The translations under genes were made by a program, and so were the position numbers. The notes under the pieces are model-generated. The model was not told the origin of the DNA and ran no database searches. It saw nothing but the letters and a program-made list of their open reading frames with translations. Positions 53,001 through 64,000 of a DNA stretch of 64,000 nucleotides are shown here, piece by piece (positions within the stretch are counted from its first letter, which is position 1; the number at the start of each line of letters is the position of its first letter). Source of the DNA: Ampelomyces quisqualis (Eukaryota; Ascomycota; Dothideomycetes; Pleosporales; Phaeosphaeriaceae); assembly GCA_018398575.1 (NCBI GenBank), contig JAGTXZ010000021.1, forward strand, positions 496,001 through 560,000, in the 5' to 3' direction.

Positions 53001-54700
53001 TATTTAGTTGTAATAAAGTAGGCAGCGCTTCTATACAATAGTAACTAGTATTTACACTATACTCTCTATAAGCTGTGTATTAACATAGTAAAAACGTTTA
53101 GATAGTAGACATACTAGTTATCTAACTACGTGTATTAATTATATGTGTAAAAGAGTAGTAAGCGCCTATAGTAAAGTAAAAGATGTATTAAGCAGAGACA
53201 CACAAGTCTCTTACTACAAGAGTAGTAACTTTTATAATAGCTAGCTTTCTTGTAACACACAGAACTATAGTTCTGTGTTAATTAAGTCTGTGTACAGCCT
53301 TAGGCTATACGTAGTACTAGTTAACTAACTAATTTAGAATTAGATACTAGTAGAACTACTGCAAACTAGTGTTATAGAATTAACTCTAAAGTCAAACATA
53401 TTTTCTTAGGCATTAGCTTATATTTTGTGTAGTAGCAGCTTATAAGCTCCTAATACTAAACTGCAACAAACAGTTAGTTTATTTTAGTTAAAGATACTTA
53501 TAAATCCTCTAACTACTTCTTTTAAACATTTACTGTTACTATACATCTACTAACTATATAATATTCCTACTATACCTCCTGCTATACTTGCACTTCTAAT
53601 CTAACTAAAACCTATATATACTATCCTAGGGTATAAATGCGAGCAGACTAGTAATAACTATTCTAATAACATACTTTTGTTCTTAGACCTAGCTATTATA
53701 TTGTCTTATATAGCACAGATTTTCTAATATTTGCTTTTAGATTATTACTATTCTTAAAAGCTATTTTTGTCCTAAGTAGTTAGGGCAGCAGGTCTCTTGT
53801 AGAAAGATATAACAATTTATTACTAGAGAATTGCACAGGGCACAGCTAGTTGCGCTAGTGCAGATTATATTAAGCGTAATACTATACTCTAATCTCTTAT
53901 CCTCTTCTTATTAGGCAAAATCTACGCTATACAGTACCTAAACTATAACACTTATAATTAGATTACCTAGATAATTTAGCTTAATACAAGTGCAACTTAA
54001 ATTAAAGATAACTAAAAAAGAGATATAGCTTTACAGATAACATACATGTTATAGCAGCAGAATATAGGTATATATTACTTGTGCAGTCTAGAAGCTGTGT
54101 ATTCTACAGTGTTTAATACGTATTTCTTAATATTGTTTACTTAGCAGTGCTGTAATAATCTTAGGACAAAAATAGTTTTATTAGGGGCTTATAGCTTTTT
54201 ATAGCACAACATTTCAAAGCTATAGACAAACTTTTTTGCATAGAAGAGGGAGGCTTATAAGGCAGAAGATTTGTATAGAGATCTTACTAAAGGCCTTATT
54301 TGTAAAGTAGATAAAGAAGAGCTATAATTTAATAGATACGTACAATCAGCTAGTTTGTGTAGATCTAACACGTTAATAGGTTAACTTAGTTATATCGCAA
54401 TTACTATAACTATAGATATACACTCTTTTCTATTAGCTAAATTGCAATAGTTATAACTTATTATAATTTCTTGTAATATATAACGTTATACTAGTCGCTA
54501 CGCAGCTGCAAATATACGCTTACTCTTACTATAGTAAGGCAAAGCACTAGCTATCTTAAGCTACCTACTTAGTTTCTCTATCTTTTTAACACTAACGCCT
54601 ACCTTAACGCTAGCTTTGCTACGTATCTCTGTCTCTTCTACAAGTCTATTCTAATTACTATAAGACTTAGCTGTTGCTACTATCTTAACACTAAAGTTTG

Positions 54701-54949
54701 CTACATCTACTAAGTCTTTTCTGCTTATTATTAGGCTATGCTAACTACTTAATATTTTGGCTAGAGCGTACTGCTGCAGCATAAGTAGGTTACTTAGCTA
54801 TATCTACTAAGTCTTTCTTTCTTACTATTAGACTATGCTAACTACTTAATATTTTAACTAAAGCGTACTGCTATAGCATAAGCAGGTTACTAAAGCTGCG
54901 CAGTAAAAGCAAGTTACTAAAGCTGCGCAGTAAAAGTAAGTTACTAAAG
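54701..54949. repeat. Tandem duplication of about 98 bp plus 27-bp repeats
   Basis: Two copies of a unit starting CTACATCTACTAAGTC (54701) and CTATATCTACTAAGTC (about 54799) share TATGCTAACTACTTAATATTTT and GCGTACTGCT. They are followed by two to three copies of GTTACTAAAGCTGCGCAGTA. Non-coding, origin unknown. Confidence 0.75.
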
Positions 54950-57900
54950 TACTCTCTACAGCACAGTAGATTACTAAAGCCTAGCAACGCCTAGCTAAAC
55001 GTTTATATAGTCTTTTAGATATCTAAACGCTTTATGTAACAACAGAGAGTAACTTACTATCTTAGTACGCAGGTATTAATCTATCTAACTTAAGTAGTCT
55101 AACTAGCTGCCTCTGTAGTTGCTTTAAATTGTCTTGCGCTTTAGCTTTTGCTTAGTCTTTATTAGAGTGTCTGTACTAAGCCTAGAGCTTGCTAGACATA
55201 ACTTTATACTATTATTGCTTAGGCTTTAGCCTATTAGGTGCTTGCGCCTAATTGTAACAACTGCTGCCTTAACTTAGCGCGTCTATGTTAAACTAAATAC
55301 ATAATTTGCACCTCTGCGTACTAGTATAGTAGAAAGTATAAAGTTTAAGTTAATCTCTACTTAATCTTTTAGGTACTATGTTTATTGTTAGTAATTGTGT
55401 ACAAAGATACAGCACTAAGAAACATATTTCTTATACTTAATCTTATGTGTATGTTTCTTTACTAGTAGAGTTTAGTGTAATATTGCAAGGGCACTTGTAA
55501 TACTTATTACTATTGTTGTTAATAGTAATAGTTATAGTTACTAGTAGCTGTAGAATAGACTTGTAGTTTTTAGTTATAGGTAGGCCTGCCTTATACTAGT
55601 TAACTTCTGTCTTGCAAAGCTCTATTGTATTATTTTAGTCCTAATCCTAAGGCTTTGCCTTGTAATAAGCTACCTGCAGGTAGGCACGTCTTATACAATG
55701 TGTGTATTCTTTTAATAGGTTTTCTTCTAAGTAGTGCAGTGCAATAGAATTAGTGCTATTAGAAGTTAATAACTTTGTTATAGACGCTATCTTGTTTAGT
55801 TTACTAACGTAGCTATTCTAGTTGTTAGTAATAGGTATAAGCAAGGCTAGGGCTTATACCTAGCTTAAAAGATTTGTAGTTAATAACTAGTGTTACTATT
55901 AGCTTAAGTTCCTGTTAGGCTCTATTACTTTTTATGTAGTATACTTAAAGGCTAGCCTATCTATTATTAGAGCTTTACTTTTATAAAACTATAACTCTGC
56001 ACAATAGCTTACAATTACTACACGCCTGCAGTTAAGTACTGTATAGCTACTGTTATATTAATCTAGTTATTAATCTGCCTATATAGAGAGGCAGCTAGTG
56101 CAGGGATTAGGGTATACTTAATAGCAATAGACGTAAACGCAGGCTTTGTCTAGTTAGTCTTAGCAAATTGTTAGCATTATAGTGTCTAGGTTGCTTCTGC
56201 AAAAAAGAATATATCTAGAGTGTGCCTATTAGTAGCGCTGCCTTAAGCAGCGCATTAAGAGGCTTTTTAAGCGTTAAGAGTAGTTGTAGAAGGTAGCGTT
56301 AGTAACGCGCTTACGCTAAAGCGTTAGTGTTTTTCCTAAAATACGCGCTAAAACACCTTAGCCTATTGCATATATCTCTGCAAAGGTGCAGTAGATTGTT
56401 ATTGCGCCTAAGACTACTATAGTCTTAACCTTACTTCTATTATTAGCTTACAGTATCTAGGCTCTAATTTTTAGTCTGTAAATATAGAAACTTGCGCCTC
56501 TACAGCACTAGCCTAACTACAACACTCTCTAGCACAGTACGCTAGCTATTACTTTACTACAATAGTGTATAACAGCGTTAAGACTAAACCCTATATATAT
56601 AAGTTACTATATTAGAGAGTAGTACAACAAGTATTGCAAGTTCTAATACAGCAAAGCCTATATCTACATAACAAGACTTAATACAACTATAACGCATCTA
56701 GATTACGCCTAGACAATTATTAAAAGTAATAGATTAGAGTGCTAAGAACAGTTATAGCAATTATTTAGAGTAGATAAGGACAAGATAATATTACTTAGAC
56801 AATGTTAAACAGTATAGGATTAGCAGTAATAGATAGAGTTATATTTATAAACTACTTTTGTAGCAAGAATATACTTTGCTGTAAATAACTAAGGCCTAAT
56901 TGTATCTTAAATACTCTAGTAGCAAAAGATTTATTCTCCTTTAAAGCTGCTTCTAATTCTACTTGTTTAAAGTTAATATAAGCTTACAGAAGTTCTATCT
57001 TCTCTTTAGTAACCTTAAAGCAGGCTATCTAGTTATTACTCTTGCTATCAATTAGAACTTCTAAGATAGTATATACGTCTAGCGTATTACTATAGTAAAG
57101 TAATATAGGAAGTAAGTCTAAAGGACGCTTAGGGTACAGCTAAGGGCATAGACAAGATATAATAGCTAAAGGGCTATTAGAGGACAGAACAACTAACAAC
57201 ACATACACCTAATAATAATATATTCAAATCTACATTAAATCTAATAGGCCTTAGAGGTAAATAACGCTTTACTACATATAGCGACTAATTACAACTCTAA
57301 ATTCCTATTAGCCTAGGCCTTAAGAGGCTGCGCACCTGCGCATACACCTACGCTCTTCTGTAGTCCTTATAACCTAGGAATTGTAGGAACTTAATAGTCT
57401 AACAAGTGTTTAGCGAGCTGCTACAGTTCTCTCTAGAATATAATTAGTATCTATTCTAAAGACATAGAGTTAATACTCTAAGATTAGAGGAATAGAAAGT
57501 AGGATCTAGAGCAACGCCTATCTAAAGTACCTAGATCAGCTACTACTAGAACTAAGTTAGAAGAGGGATTAAGTAGACTCTAAAAAGCAGAGCAATAGCT
57601 AAAGGAGCAAGACGCAAGCTGCAGCTAAAGCTGTATTAGGCTAAGCAAAAGCGCAAAGTTATTGCGCTCTACTAAGCATATAGCATACTAAGGAAGTTCT
57701 AGAGCACAGACAGCAGAAACAACTAAGAGCAGACTAAGGAAGACATTAAAACAGGCAGTTAAGAGGAAGAGAAAATTAACAATTGCTTAGATAGCGAGTA
57801 TAAAGAAATTAGGAAGAAATTAGTAGACTTTATAACAGAAGCGCTATTAGACATTAGAAAAGCTTAAGCCTTTAGTTTTTTAGCAACCCTACATAAAGCA

Positions 57901-58199
57901 GTAACCTTAATCCTAGTCTTTTAGGCTATTACTCTTCTTTAGTTTATTTAAATAAGCTCTAACTACTGTTTAGGCAGCTTATAAAAGTAACGCAAAGACA
58001 ACACAGAACTGCTTAACAGCACATTAAGCTGTTAACGCCTTAAATACCCTAACAGACAAGAAGCTCTACTACTAACGCCTGTAGAGTTAACAAGAGAAGC
58101 TAGCGCAAATATAAGTAGTGCGCTAGAGAAGCAGGCTAAACAGCTATTAGAAGAGCACTCTAGGCGCAGAAGCACAGGCTAAGATAACTTAATATTAAG

Positions 58200-59440
58200 G
58201 GCCCTTTAGATGCTAGCAGAGTCTCTTAACTAAGTGCAGCTTCTATTGTACACAACGCAGTTGCTATCCTACCTAGCAGAGAATATGCTGTTATTTAATA
58301 GTACTAATGTTACAGACTTTCTAGAGCGTTTTAAGGACTTCTTAAAGTACTATAGCTTTACAGACTAGATAATAATTAACAGACTAGTAGCCTACTGTAA
58401 GCTAAGACAGAAGACTATTATACAGGCGTCTAAAGAGTATGCAGAAGCCTAGGACAACTACTTGTAGAGAGAGCTCTGTAATAGCCTCTAACAACGCTTT
58501 AGAAACAATAATAAAGGTTAACAAGAAGAGCGTGTAGAGTACTTTAAACACTAGCTAGGTTAGTACCAAATAAGATTAGACCTAAAGATTAGAGACTACC
58601 TATAGAACTTTTAAATCTGCAGTAAAAGGTGTATTAAAGCAGGCACTATTAATAAGGACTGTTACAGCTACTACCTTGTTAAGAGACTGCTGCTCTAACA
58701 CGCAATAAAGATCCTAGAGAAGTTTAGCCTAAAAACAGACACCTTAAAGGACTTTAAGTACAAAAAGATCTAAGACTATCTAGTAAAGCGCCTAGAAGTA
58801 GAGAAAGAAGCGTGCATGTTAAATCTAGCAGAAGCTATAAGAGCCTTTAAACTAGAGGTAGAGTTTAAAGTAGAACTAGTAGCTAAACAACTATTAGCCC
58901 TACTGCAGCAAAACAACTTTAAACCTAGAATTAAGCTAGGAACAAACTTCTAACCTGCTACTCTTTAGTTGCTAACAAAGAGCACTCTATCTAAGAACTA
59001 GCGCAAGCAAGCTCCTCTTAGTGCAGCGCTTATAAAGAACAAAGTAAATAACCTTATAGATAAGATGCTACAGCTTAGGCTTAACTAAATAACTATTAAG
59101 CAGCAGCTATAGAGCATGCAATAGACCCCTTGCAAAGCAGAGCTTATAAACAACTTAGTTATTTATGCCTTAGTTTGCAAGCAAACTAAAGAGCAATTAG
59201 AAGCCCTGCAACTGTATATACCTTAGCTAGCTCTATAGAACTAGGGCTATTAGAACTACAGGCAACAGCAGCAAGCACAGAGAAATAACAACTATTAGCG
59301 CAATAGCTAGAACTACAGCTACTTAAACAACAATTAGAGTTACTAGTAGAGACGTCCTAGCAGAAGACTACTAAGCAGCTTTAGAATAAACTGTTAGGTT
59401 TATAATAAGACAGGGCATTTGAAGCAGAACTGCCTAACAC
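58200..59440 (+). pseudogene. Gypsy gag remnant with zinc knuckle
   Basis: Pieces include NVTDFLERFKDFLKYYSFTD and LKDFKYKKI, and DYLVKRLEVEKEACMLNLAE, typical of the fungal Gypsy gag. At 59,391-59,432 the knuckle reads C-stop-V-Y-N-K-T-G-H-L-K-Q-N-C: the second cysteine is Tyr (TGT to TAT) and the residue after the first is TAG, both RIP-type G/C to A/T changes. Confidence 0.8.
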
Positions 59441-60589
59441 TAAGAGGCTTTATTACTAACAGCTAGTGCTTCCTTAACAAACGCAACATACTCTAATAGA
59501 AAACGCTTAATAACCTACAGGGCTAAGTTACTAGCCTTAGCAACGCATAATAGGCTAAGACTATTTTAGCTAAAATTAAGAGGCGCTTCTTAAAACGTAA
59601 CGTTAACTCTCTTAAAGTTAAATCTAAGTTTATAGGCAGACCTAGTCTCTCTATTCCTATTAAGAACAACGCAGTCTCTATACAGTTAGTACTTAACACC
59701 TTAGAAGCGTTGTTAGAAGTAAACTACAACAAGTATTAGGATATATTAGACTGCCTTACAACTAAATCTAAGGAACTTCTTACTAACAGCAGCTTAGTAT
59801 CAGCTGTAGTTATTAGCTAAAACTAAGTAAAGCGTAGTAACAGTTAGCCTATATACAGTTAGGTTTAGGTTTAGAAACTACCTTAGAAACTAGTTAATAG
59901 GATCCTGCACTTAAAAGGTTACAGAGACAGAGATAACAGCTACTTTATAAGTAAGAAGCTAGGCTAAGACTACTTAGTTTAATTTGCAAGTAGTAATAGA
60001 TTAGAAGATATAGAAATAGAAGATATTACTTAACTAACTAAAGGGCTGTTAAAGCCTACCTACGCAGTAGAGCAAAAGGAGAGAAACCTAAAGAAGCAGT
60101 AGCTAGTCTAGAAGTTTAAGGCTAACGCCTAATTAGTTATCTAACGCATTCTTAACACTCTAGTTCTATTACTACTTAAGACTGTTATTAGCAACATGCT
60201 AGAGGTTAAGAAAAAACTATTCTAAGCAAGCTATACGCTAGCTAAGTTTAAAGACCTTTTAGTTGCCCTAACACGCTACACAATAGTTAAAAGCGCTAAC
60301 AAAGACTTAGATAGAGACTAACCTACTATAAGTGCTAGTGTTAACTTGCTAACCTAAGGCTTACTCTTAGACTACGTGCTAGTTAAGGTAGTAAACAGAA
60401 AAGTAAGTAAGTGCTTTAGTATTAATGCTAAACACTAGTTAGACCTAGAGATTAGCTAGATTAAAAGGTACATCTAACGCAATAAAGAACTAGGCCTTAA
60501 GCTTGCTGCTAACAAGGACTTCTGTAAGCCTACTTACTGTTAGAGAGAGTATAATTAAGCCTTAGGCGTAGAGCACCTTAGGAGAGAGT

Positions 60590-60900
60590 GCCTAAAAGTA
60601 CCTATTAACATTAAAGAGACTTAGTTTCTTAGCCTTATTAACTCTAGCGCAGAGCTTAACACTATAAAAAGAGAAACAGCAGAATAAGCTATACTTCTAA
60701 TTACATCTCTGCTAAAGAGTATAAGAACTGCAAAGATAGTAGCAGCAAACAGTTTAACTAAAGGGTTCTTAGGCATTATATAGAGAGTACCTATTACTAT
60801 TAAGAGGATTAAAATCTGCACCAGCTTCTTTATCCTTAAGGAGTGCACGAACCTAATTATCCTAGGCAATTCCTTTCTAACAGACGCTTAAGCCAAAATT
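60590..60900 (+). pseudogene. Gypsy aspartic protease remnant
   Basis: Plus-strand text FLSLINSSAELNTI (the active-site D-S/T-G now reads N-S-S), then GFLGII, VPITIKRIKI and FFILKECTNLIILGNSFLTD, the usual retropepsin order and end. Confidence 0.75.
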
Positions 60901-61949
60901 AAGTACGCTACTAATAGGCTAACCTACTGCTAAATCTTTAGTAAGGATAGTAAACATAGTACAAGATTTGTATACACAAGAGGCAATTAGATTAACGCGC
61001 TAGGACTCTACTCTAGGCCTCTTGTAGGAAACGTTAGGGGAGTGTAATTGCTAGCGTTTTACTTCTATCTAAACCTATTGCACAGCTAAACTAGAACTAT
61101 TAATTGAACTTAACATAGCTTTAACTAGACCCTAATACTCTAAGCAATAATTAGCTAGCAATAAAGTTAGCAACAGAGTAGCTCTAACAGAAATCTTTAT
61201 TACTAATTATTCTCTTAGAAACACAGTTCTTCTAGTAGCTAGGTATAGGCACTATAGGCGCAGGGCCTAACAGATCTATTATTATTAGTAACAGCAATAG
61301 AATGTACATACTTGTTAGCAATAGCGTAGGCTACTACTCTTAAAATATTATAGCGAGTGTTGTAAGGCAGCTCCCTTAGAGTCTTAGGATTAATATTAGT
61401 GCTAAGAGCTTCTAGGAGCAAGAGCTTAGTAAAACAACTAGCAAGAAGAGGTTACCTATTAAAGTAATAACAATTCAGCCAAAGCGCACAACTAATCTAC
61501 AATTAAACAACGTCTTCTTTAACGTTAGCACTTTGCATAAGCAAAAAGCTTAAAAGGTCTAGCTAGTAAACAACTTAGGATAGGCCTTAAGAGATATTAG
61601 CAGGTATAAAGATTAGAAAGAGCGTGCGCGCATTTAACAGGTACTAAATAAGGAGAATACTCTATTCTTAAGCTACTTTAAGCTATAATACGCAAAGTTC
61701 CCTAGAGGCACAAGGCTTATGTTAGAACGCCTGTTAAAAATAAAGATCTCTCTAGATCTACTTCTACAAGAACAAGCTATGCTAGAGGAGCTACTATACT
61801 AACAGGAAGCCGCCCTAGCCTAGAACTTTAGTAAATTAGGACAGGTTAGCTATAAGGTAGTACCTCTAATTAAAATTAACACTGTTTCTTATAAGGCGTA
61901 GCAAGCTAATTAATTCCCTATTCCTTAAAAACTTAGAGAAGTAGTAGTT

Positions 61950-63230
61950 GAAATGGTATAGAAGTAGATTAACTAAGAGGCTTTTAAACTGTGTAGAAGT
62001 TAATACCAAAACCTATAGTTTCTGGTAGCTAAGAAAGATAAAGGATATTAGCTTATTAACAACGCGCAAAAGATTAACAAGGTTACAATTTGTAACGTAA
62101 ACCTACTACCTAATCTAGATAAATTTGTAGAAGATTTTGCTAGTTGCGTAATTATAAGCTTGCTTGATTTCTTTTTAGAACACAACTAAGTAGAGCTGCA
62201 CAAGGACTCCTAAGATATAATAGCGTTCTATACACCTATTAGACTAGTACGCTAGTGCACACTACCTATAGATATAACAAATTCTATTGCTAAATTTGTA
62301 CGCGTTATAACTAAAATATGCTAAGATTACATTTTAGAGCGCTGTAGACCTTACCTAGATAACGTTTGCATTAAGAGACTAAAGTCCTACTATAACAGAA
62401 CAGAGATTAAACTAGGTATTAGAAAGTATGTTACAGAGCATCTCTACAATATAGACGCTATTCTAGCAGACATTAAGCGCGCAGGGGCTATAATATTAGG
62501 CTACAAATTAGACTTCTGTTATACATCTATAATTGTAGTAAGCTATTGTGTTAACGCTGCTAGCTAACATCTTAACTACAAGAAAATTAAGAAGATACTC
62601 TTCTAGCTGCTCTGCAGAGACTAAAAAGACGTTTAAATGTTTATTAGCATATGCGTGTATTATAGAGTATAGATTAAGCATTTTAGCATTATTTTAGAAC
62701 TGCTATTCTACCTGCTACGCAAAAATGCGCCCTTTAAGTAGTCCTTAGAACAGCAGAGCGCAATAGATAAATTGAAGCGCGCGCTATATTCTACGCTAGT
62801 GCTTATTTCTATCTCTTATAACAAGCTGTTACTTCTAATTATTATGTCTATTAATAGTAGTTAAAAGGGTTAGGGCGCAGTTCTTATACAGCTAGATCTA
62901 AAGGGTTATTAGCACCCTATCTAGTACAAAAGTAGAGTTTAGTCTAAGTCTAAACAAAATTAAGACTTAGAAAAACACAAATGTAAAGCCTTACTCCTAG
63001 CGCTAAAGAAGTTTTAGACCTACTTATACAGAGTAGAGTTTGTTGTAGAAACAGACGTAAAGACGCTAGTTGCACAGCTTTAGTAAAGTGTAACTAACTT
63101 GCTAAGAGCTCTTATTACGCAGTAGCTAGCGCTCCTTAACATATAGGAATTTAACATAGTCTATATCAAAGGCAAGAGAAACGTAGTAGCTAACGCCCTT
63201 TTAAGAAGACCTAAGAAACTAGAGTAAGAG
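61950..63230 (+). pseudogene. Gypsy reverse transcriptase and RNase H remnant
   Basis: RT: VAKKDKGYRLINNAQKINK, LLDFFLEHN, DIIAFYTPIRLVR, CTLPIDITNSIAKFVRVIT and the decayed catalytic box PYLDNVCI (YxDD has become YLDN). RNase H: KGYstopHPIstopYKSR, VEFVVETDVKTL and FNIVYIKGKRNVVANAL. Multiple stops. Confidence 0.85.
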
Positions 63231-63529
63231 CTACCTAATAAGCTAGAGAAAGATATTAAGGACTTTATTAACGCTTATTTAAATTTGGTATAGCTTGCTA
63301 TTGCTATATACCTGCGCGCAGCTAACCTATATTATAGCAGCTGTAAAGCTAATCTTAGCTTTAAAGACTAACTATTAGATAAAGCCTATAACAAAGAATC
63401 TTAGGCTTAGGCTTATTGGATTCTATTCTACTGTTAGCCTAATAGTCTTTTAAGAGCCAAAATAAAAAAATTTACAAGGAGAGCACTTAAATTAACAGTA
63501 AGGGAAAGGTATCTGTTCTTAATACTAAC

Positions 63530-64000
63530 TAGAGGGCGCCTGCTGCAGCAAATTGTAGACAAACCTAATAAACGTTTAGCTATTATTAAAGCTATACATA
63601 ATAAAGCAGGATACTATAGGAAGGAAGGTACATAGCGCAAAGTTTAGGCGCGTTATTATTAGAAAGGACAATATAAGGATATTAAGTCTTACGTTAAGTT
63701 ATGCCTAGAGTGTTAAGTACATGCCTTAGCAATAGTTTAAGAGAAACTCTAGCTAATAACTTCTCTAACAATGCTCTTTGGCTAGATATCTATAGACGTA
63801 GTCTATATGCCCTTAGCTAGAGGCAAGAAGTTCTTTGTAGTAGCCTAATGCACTACAACGCAGTAGGCTAAAGCTAAAGCCCTATTAAACGCAGACTTAG
63901 CATTTATTGTTAAGTTTCTAGAAAGAAAAGTCTTCTACTAATAGAGCCTACTACTTAAAATTTCAGTTAATAGAGAGCCTAAAAACAAGCATCTACTAAT
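63530..64000 (+). pseudogene. Gypsy integrase remnant, truncated by window
   Basis: HHCC-like part AIHNKAGYYRKEGT, then SYVKLCLEC. The core begins ISIDVVYMPLARGKKFFVVA, with its first catalytic Asp, and runs on to NADLAFIVKFLERKVFY before the window ends. Confidence 0.85.

Larger units (their letters stand above)
49400..58180. other. AT-rich RIP-degraded repeat block
   Basis: From about 49.4 kb composition falls abruptly to TpA-rich DNA with stops in all frames. It contains tandem arrays, a minus-strand transposase relic and other decayed repeat DNA that I cannot assign. 53.1-54.7 kb and 55.0-58.1 kb show no recognisable coding remnant. No intact gene of more than about 80 codons is present, and the few short frames are chance or repeat products. 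Confidence 0.8.
58180..64000 (+). mobile_element. RIP-mutated Ty3/Gypsy retrotransposon, cut by window end
   Basis: Collinear gag, protease, reverse transcriptase, RNase H and integrase remnants on the plus strand, each recognisable between frequent TAA/TAG codons. Order with integrase last is that of Ty3/Gypsy. The element runs past base 64,000, and I could not locate a 5' LTR with certainty. It is dead: stops occur in every domain. Confidence 0.88.

Noticed and set aside
60621..60869. 82-codon minus-strand frame with hydrophobic segments
   Set aside because: Antisense of the Gypsy protease region, which is collinear with gag and RT on the plus strand.
61239..61421. 60-codon minus-strand frame
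   Set aside because: Antisense of the Gypsy pol region between protease and RT.

Overview
The window is nuclear DNA of a filamentous ascomycete, most likely a dothideomycete of the Pleosporales type. The reasons are short (45-70 bp) GT-AG introns with CTAAC-like branch sites, fungal-specific families (GH72 glucanosyltransferase, CFEM-like GPI protein, HET-domain and DUF6604 proteins, an NADP mannitol dehydrogenase closest to the dothideomycete allergen type), and a two-compartment genome in which GC-balanced gene blocks alternate with very AT-rich, TpA-rich blocks of the kind left by repeat-induced point mutation (RIP).

Layout. 1-2.7 kb: the 3' part of a cytochrome P450 followed by a 2-oxoglutarate/Fe(II) oxygenase, possibly the edge of a secondary-metabolite cluster. 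4-10.9 kb is accessory: a small 8-cysteine GPI-type secreted protein, a wrecked HET-domain gene in several frames, an endopolygalacturonase, an APH-like kinase and a frameshifted small gene. About 11.1-12.0 kb is a small RIP-type AT block. 12.2-39.6 kb is mostly housekeeping: a secreted GH2 exo-beta-D-glucosaminidase, Gid7/WDR26, an acyl-CoA dehydrogenase, mannitol dehydrogenase, an unknown 301-aa protein, a DUF6604 protein, a METTL25-like methyltransferase divergent from a Tlg1/syntaxin-6 SNARE, a four-pass membrane protein, a GPI-anchored GH72 enzyme and the co-chaperone Sgt1.

39,753-45,604 is one complete hAT transposon of 5,852 bp, flanked by a perfect 8-bp target duplication (CATTGATT) and ended by 8-bp inverted repeats (CATGGATG). 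It is extremely AT-rich, yet its 741-aa transposase is unbroken with all catalytic and dimerisation motifs. A second, divergent gene of unknown family (215 aa, two introns with near-consensus splice signals) is also open. Between the two genes lies a palindrome with about 238-bp arms, plus perfect heat-shock-element-like triplets upstream of the transposase. I regard this element, apparently adapted to life under RIP and carrying an undescribed accessory gene, as the main find.

After it come an AKR7-type aldo-keto reductase and an RGG-rich gene with an in-frame stop and a frameshift, then a RIP-degraded block from about 49.4 kb to the end. That block holds minisatellites, a minus-strand transposase relic and, from about 58.2 kb, a Ty3/Gypsy retrotransposon (gag, protease, RT, RNase H, integrase) full of stops and truncated by the window edge.
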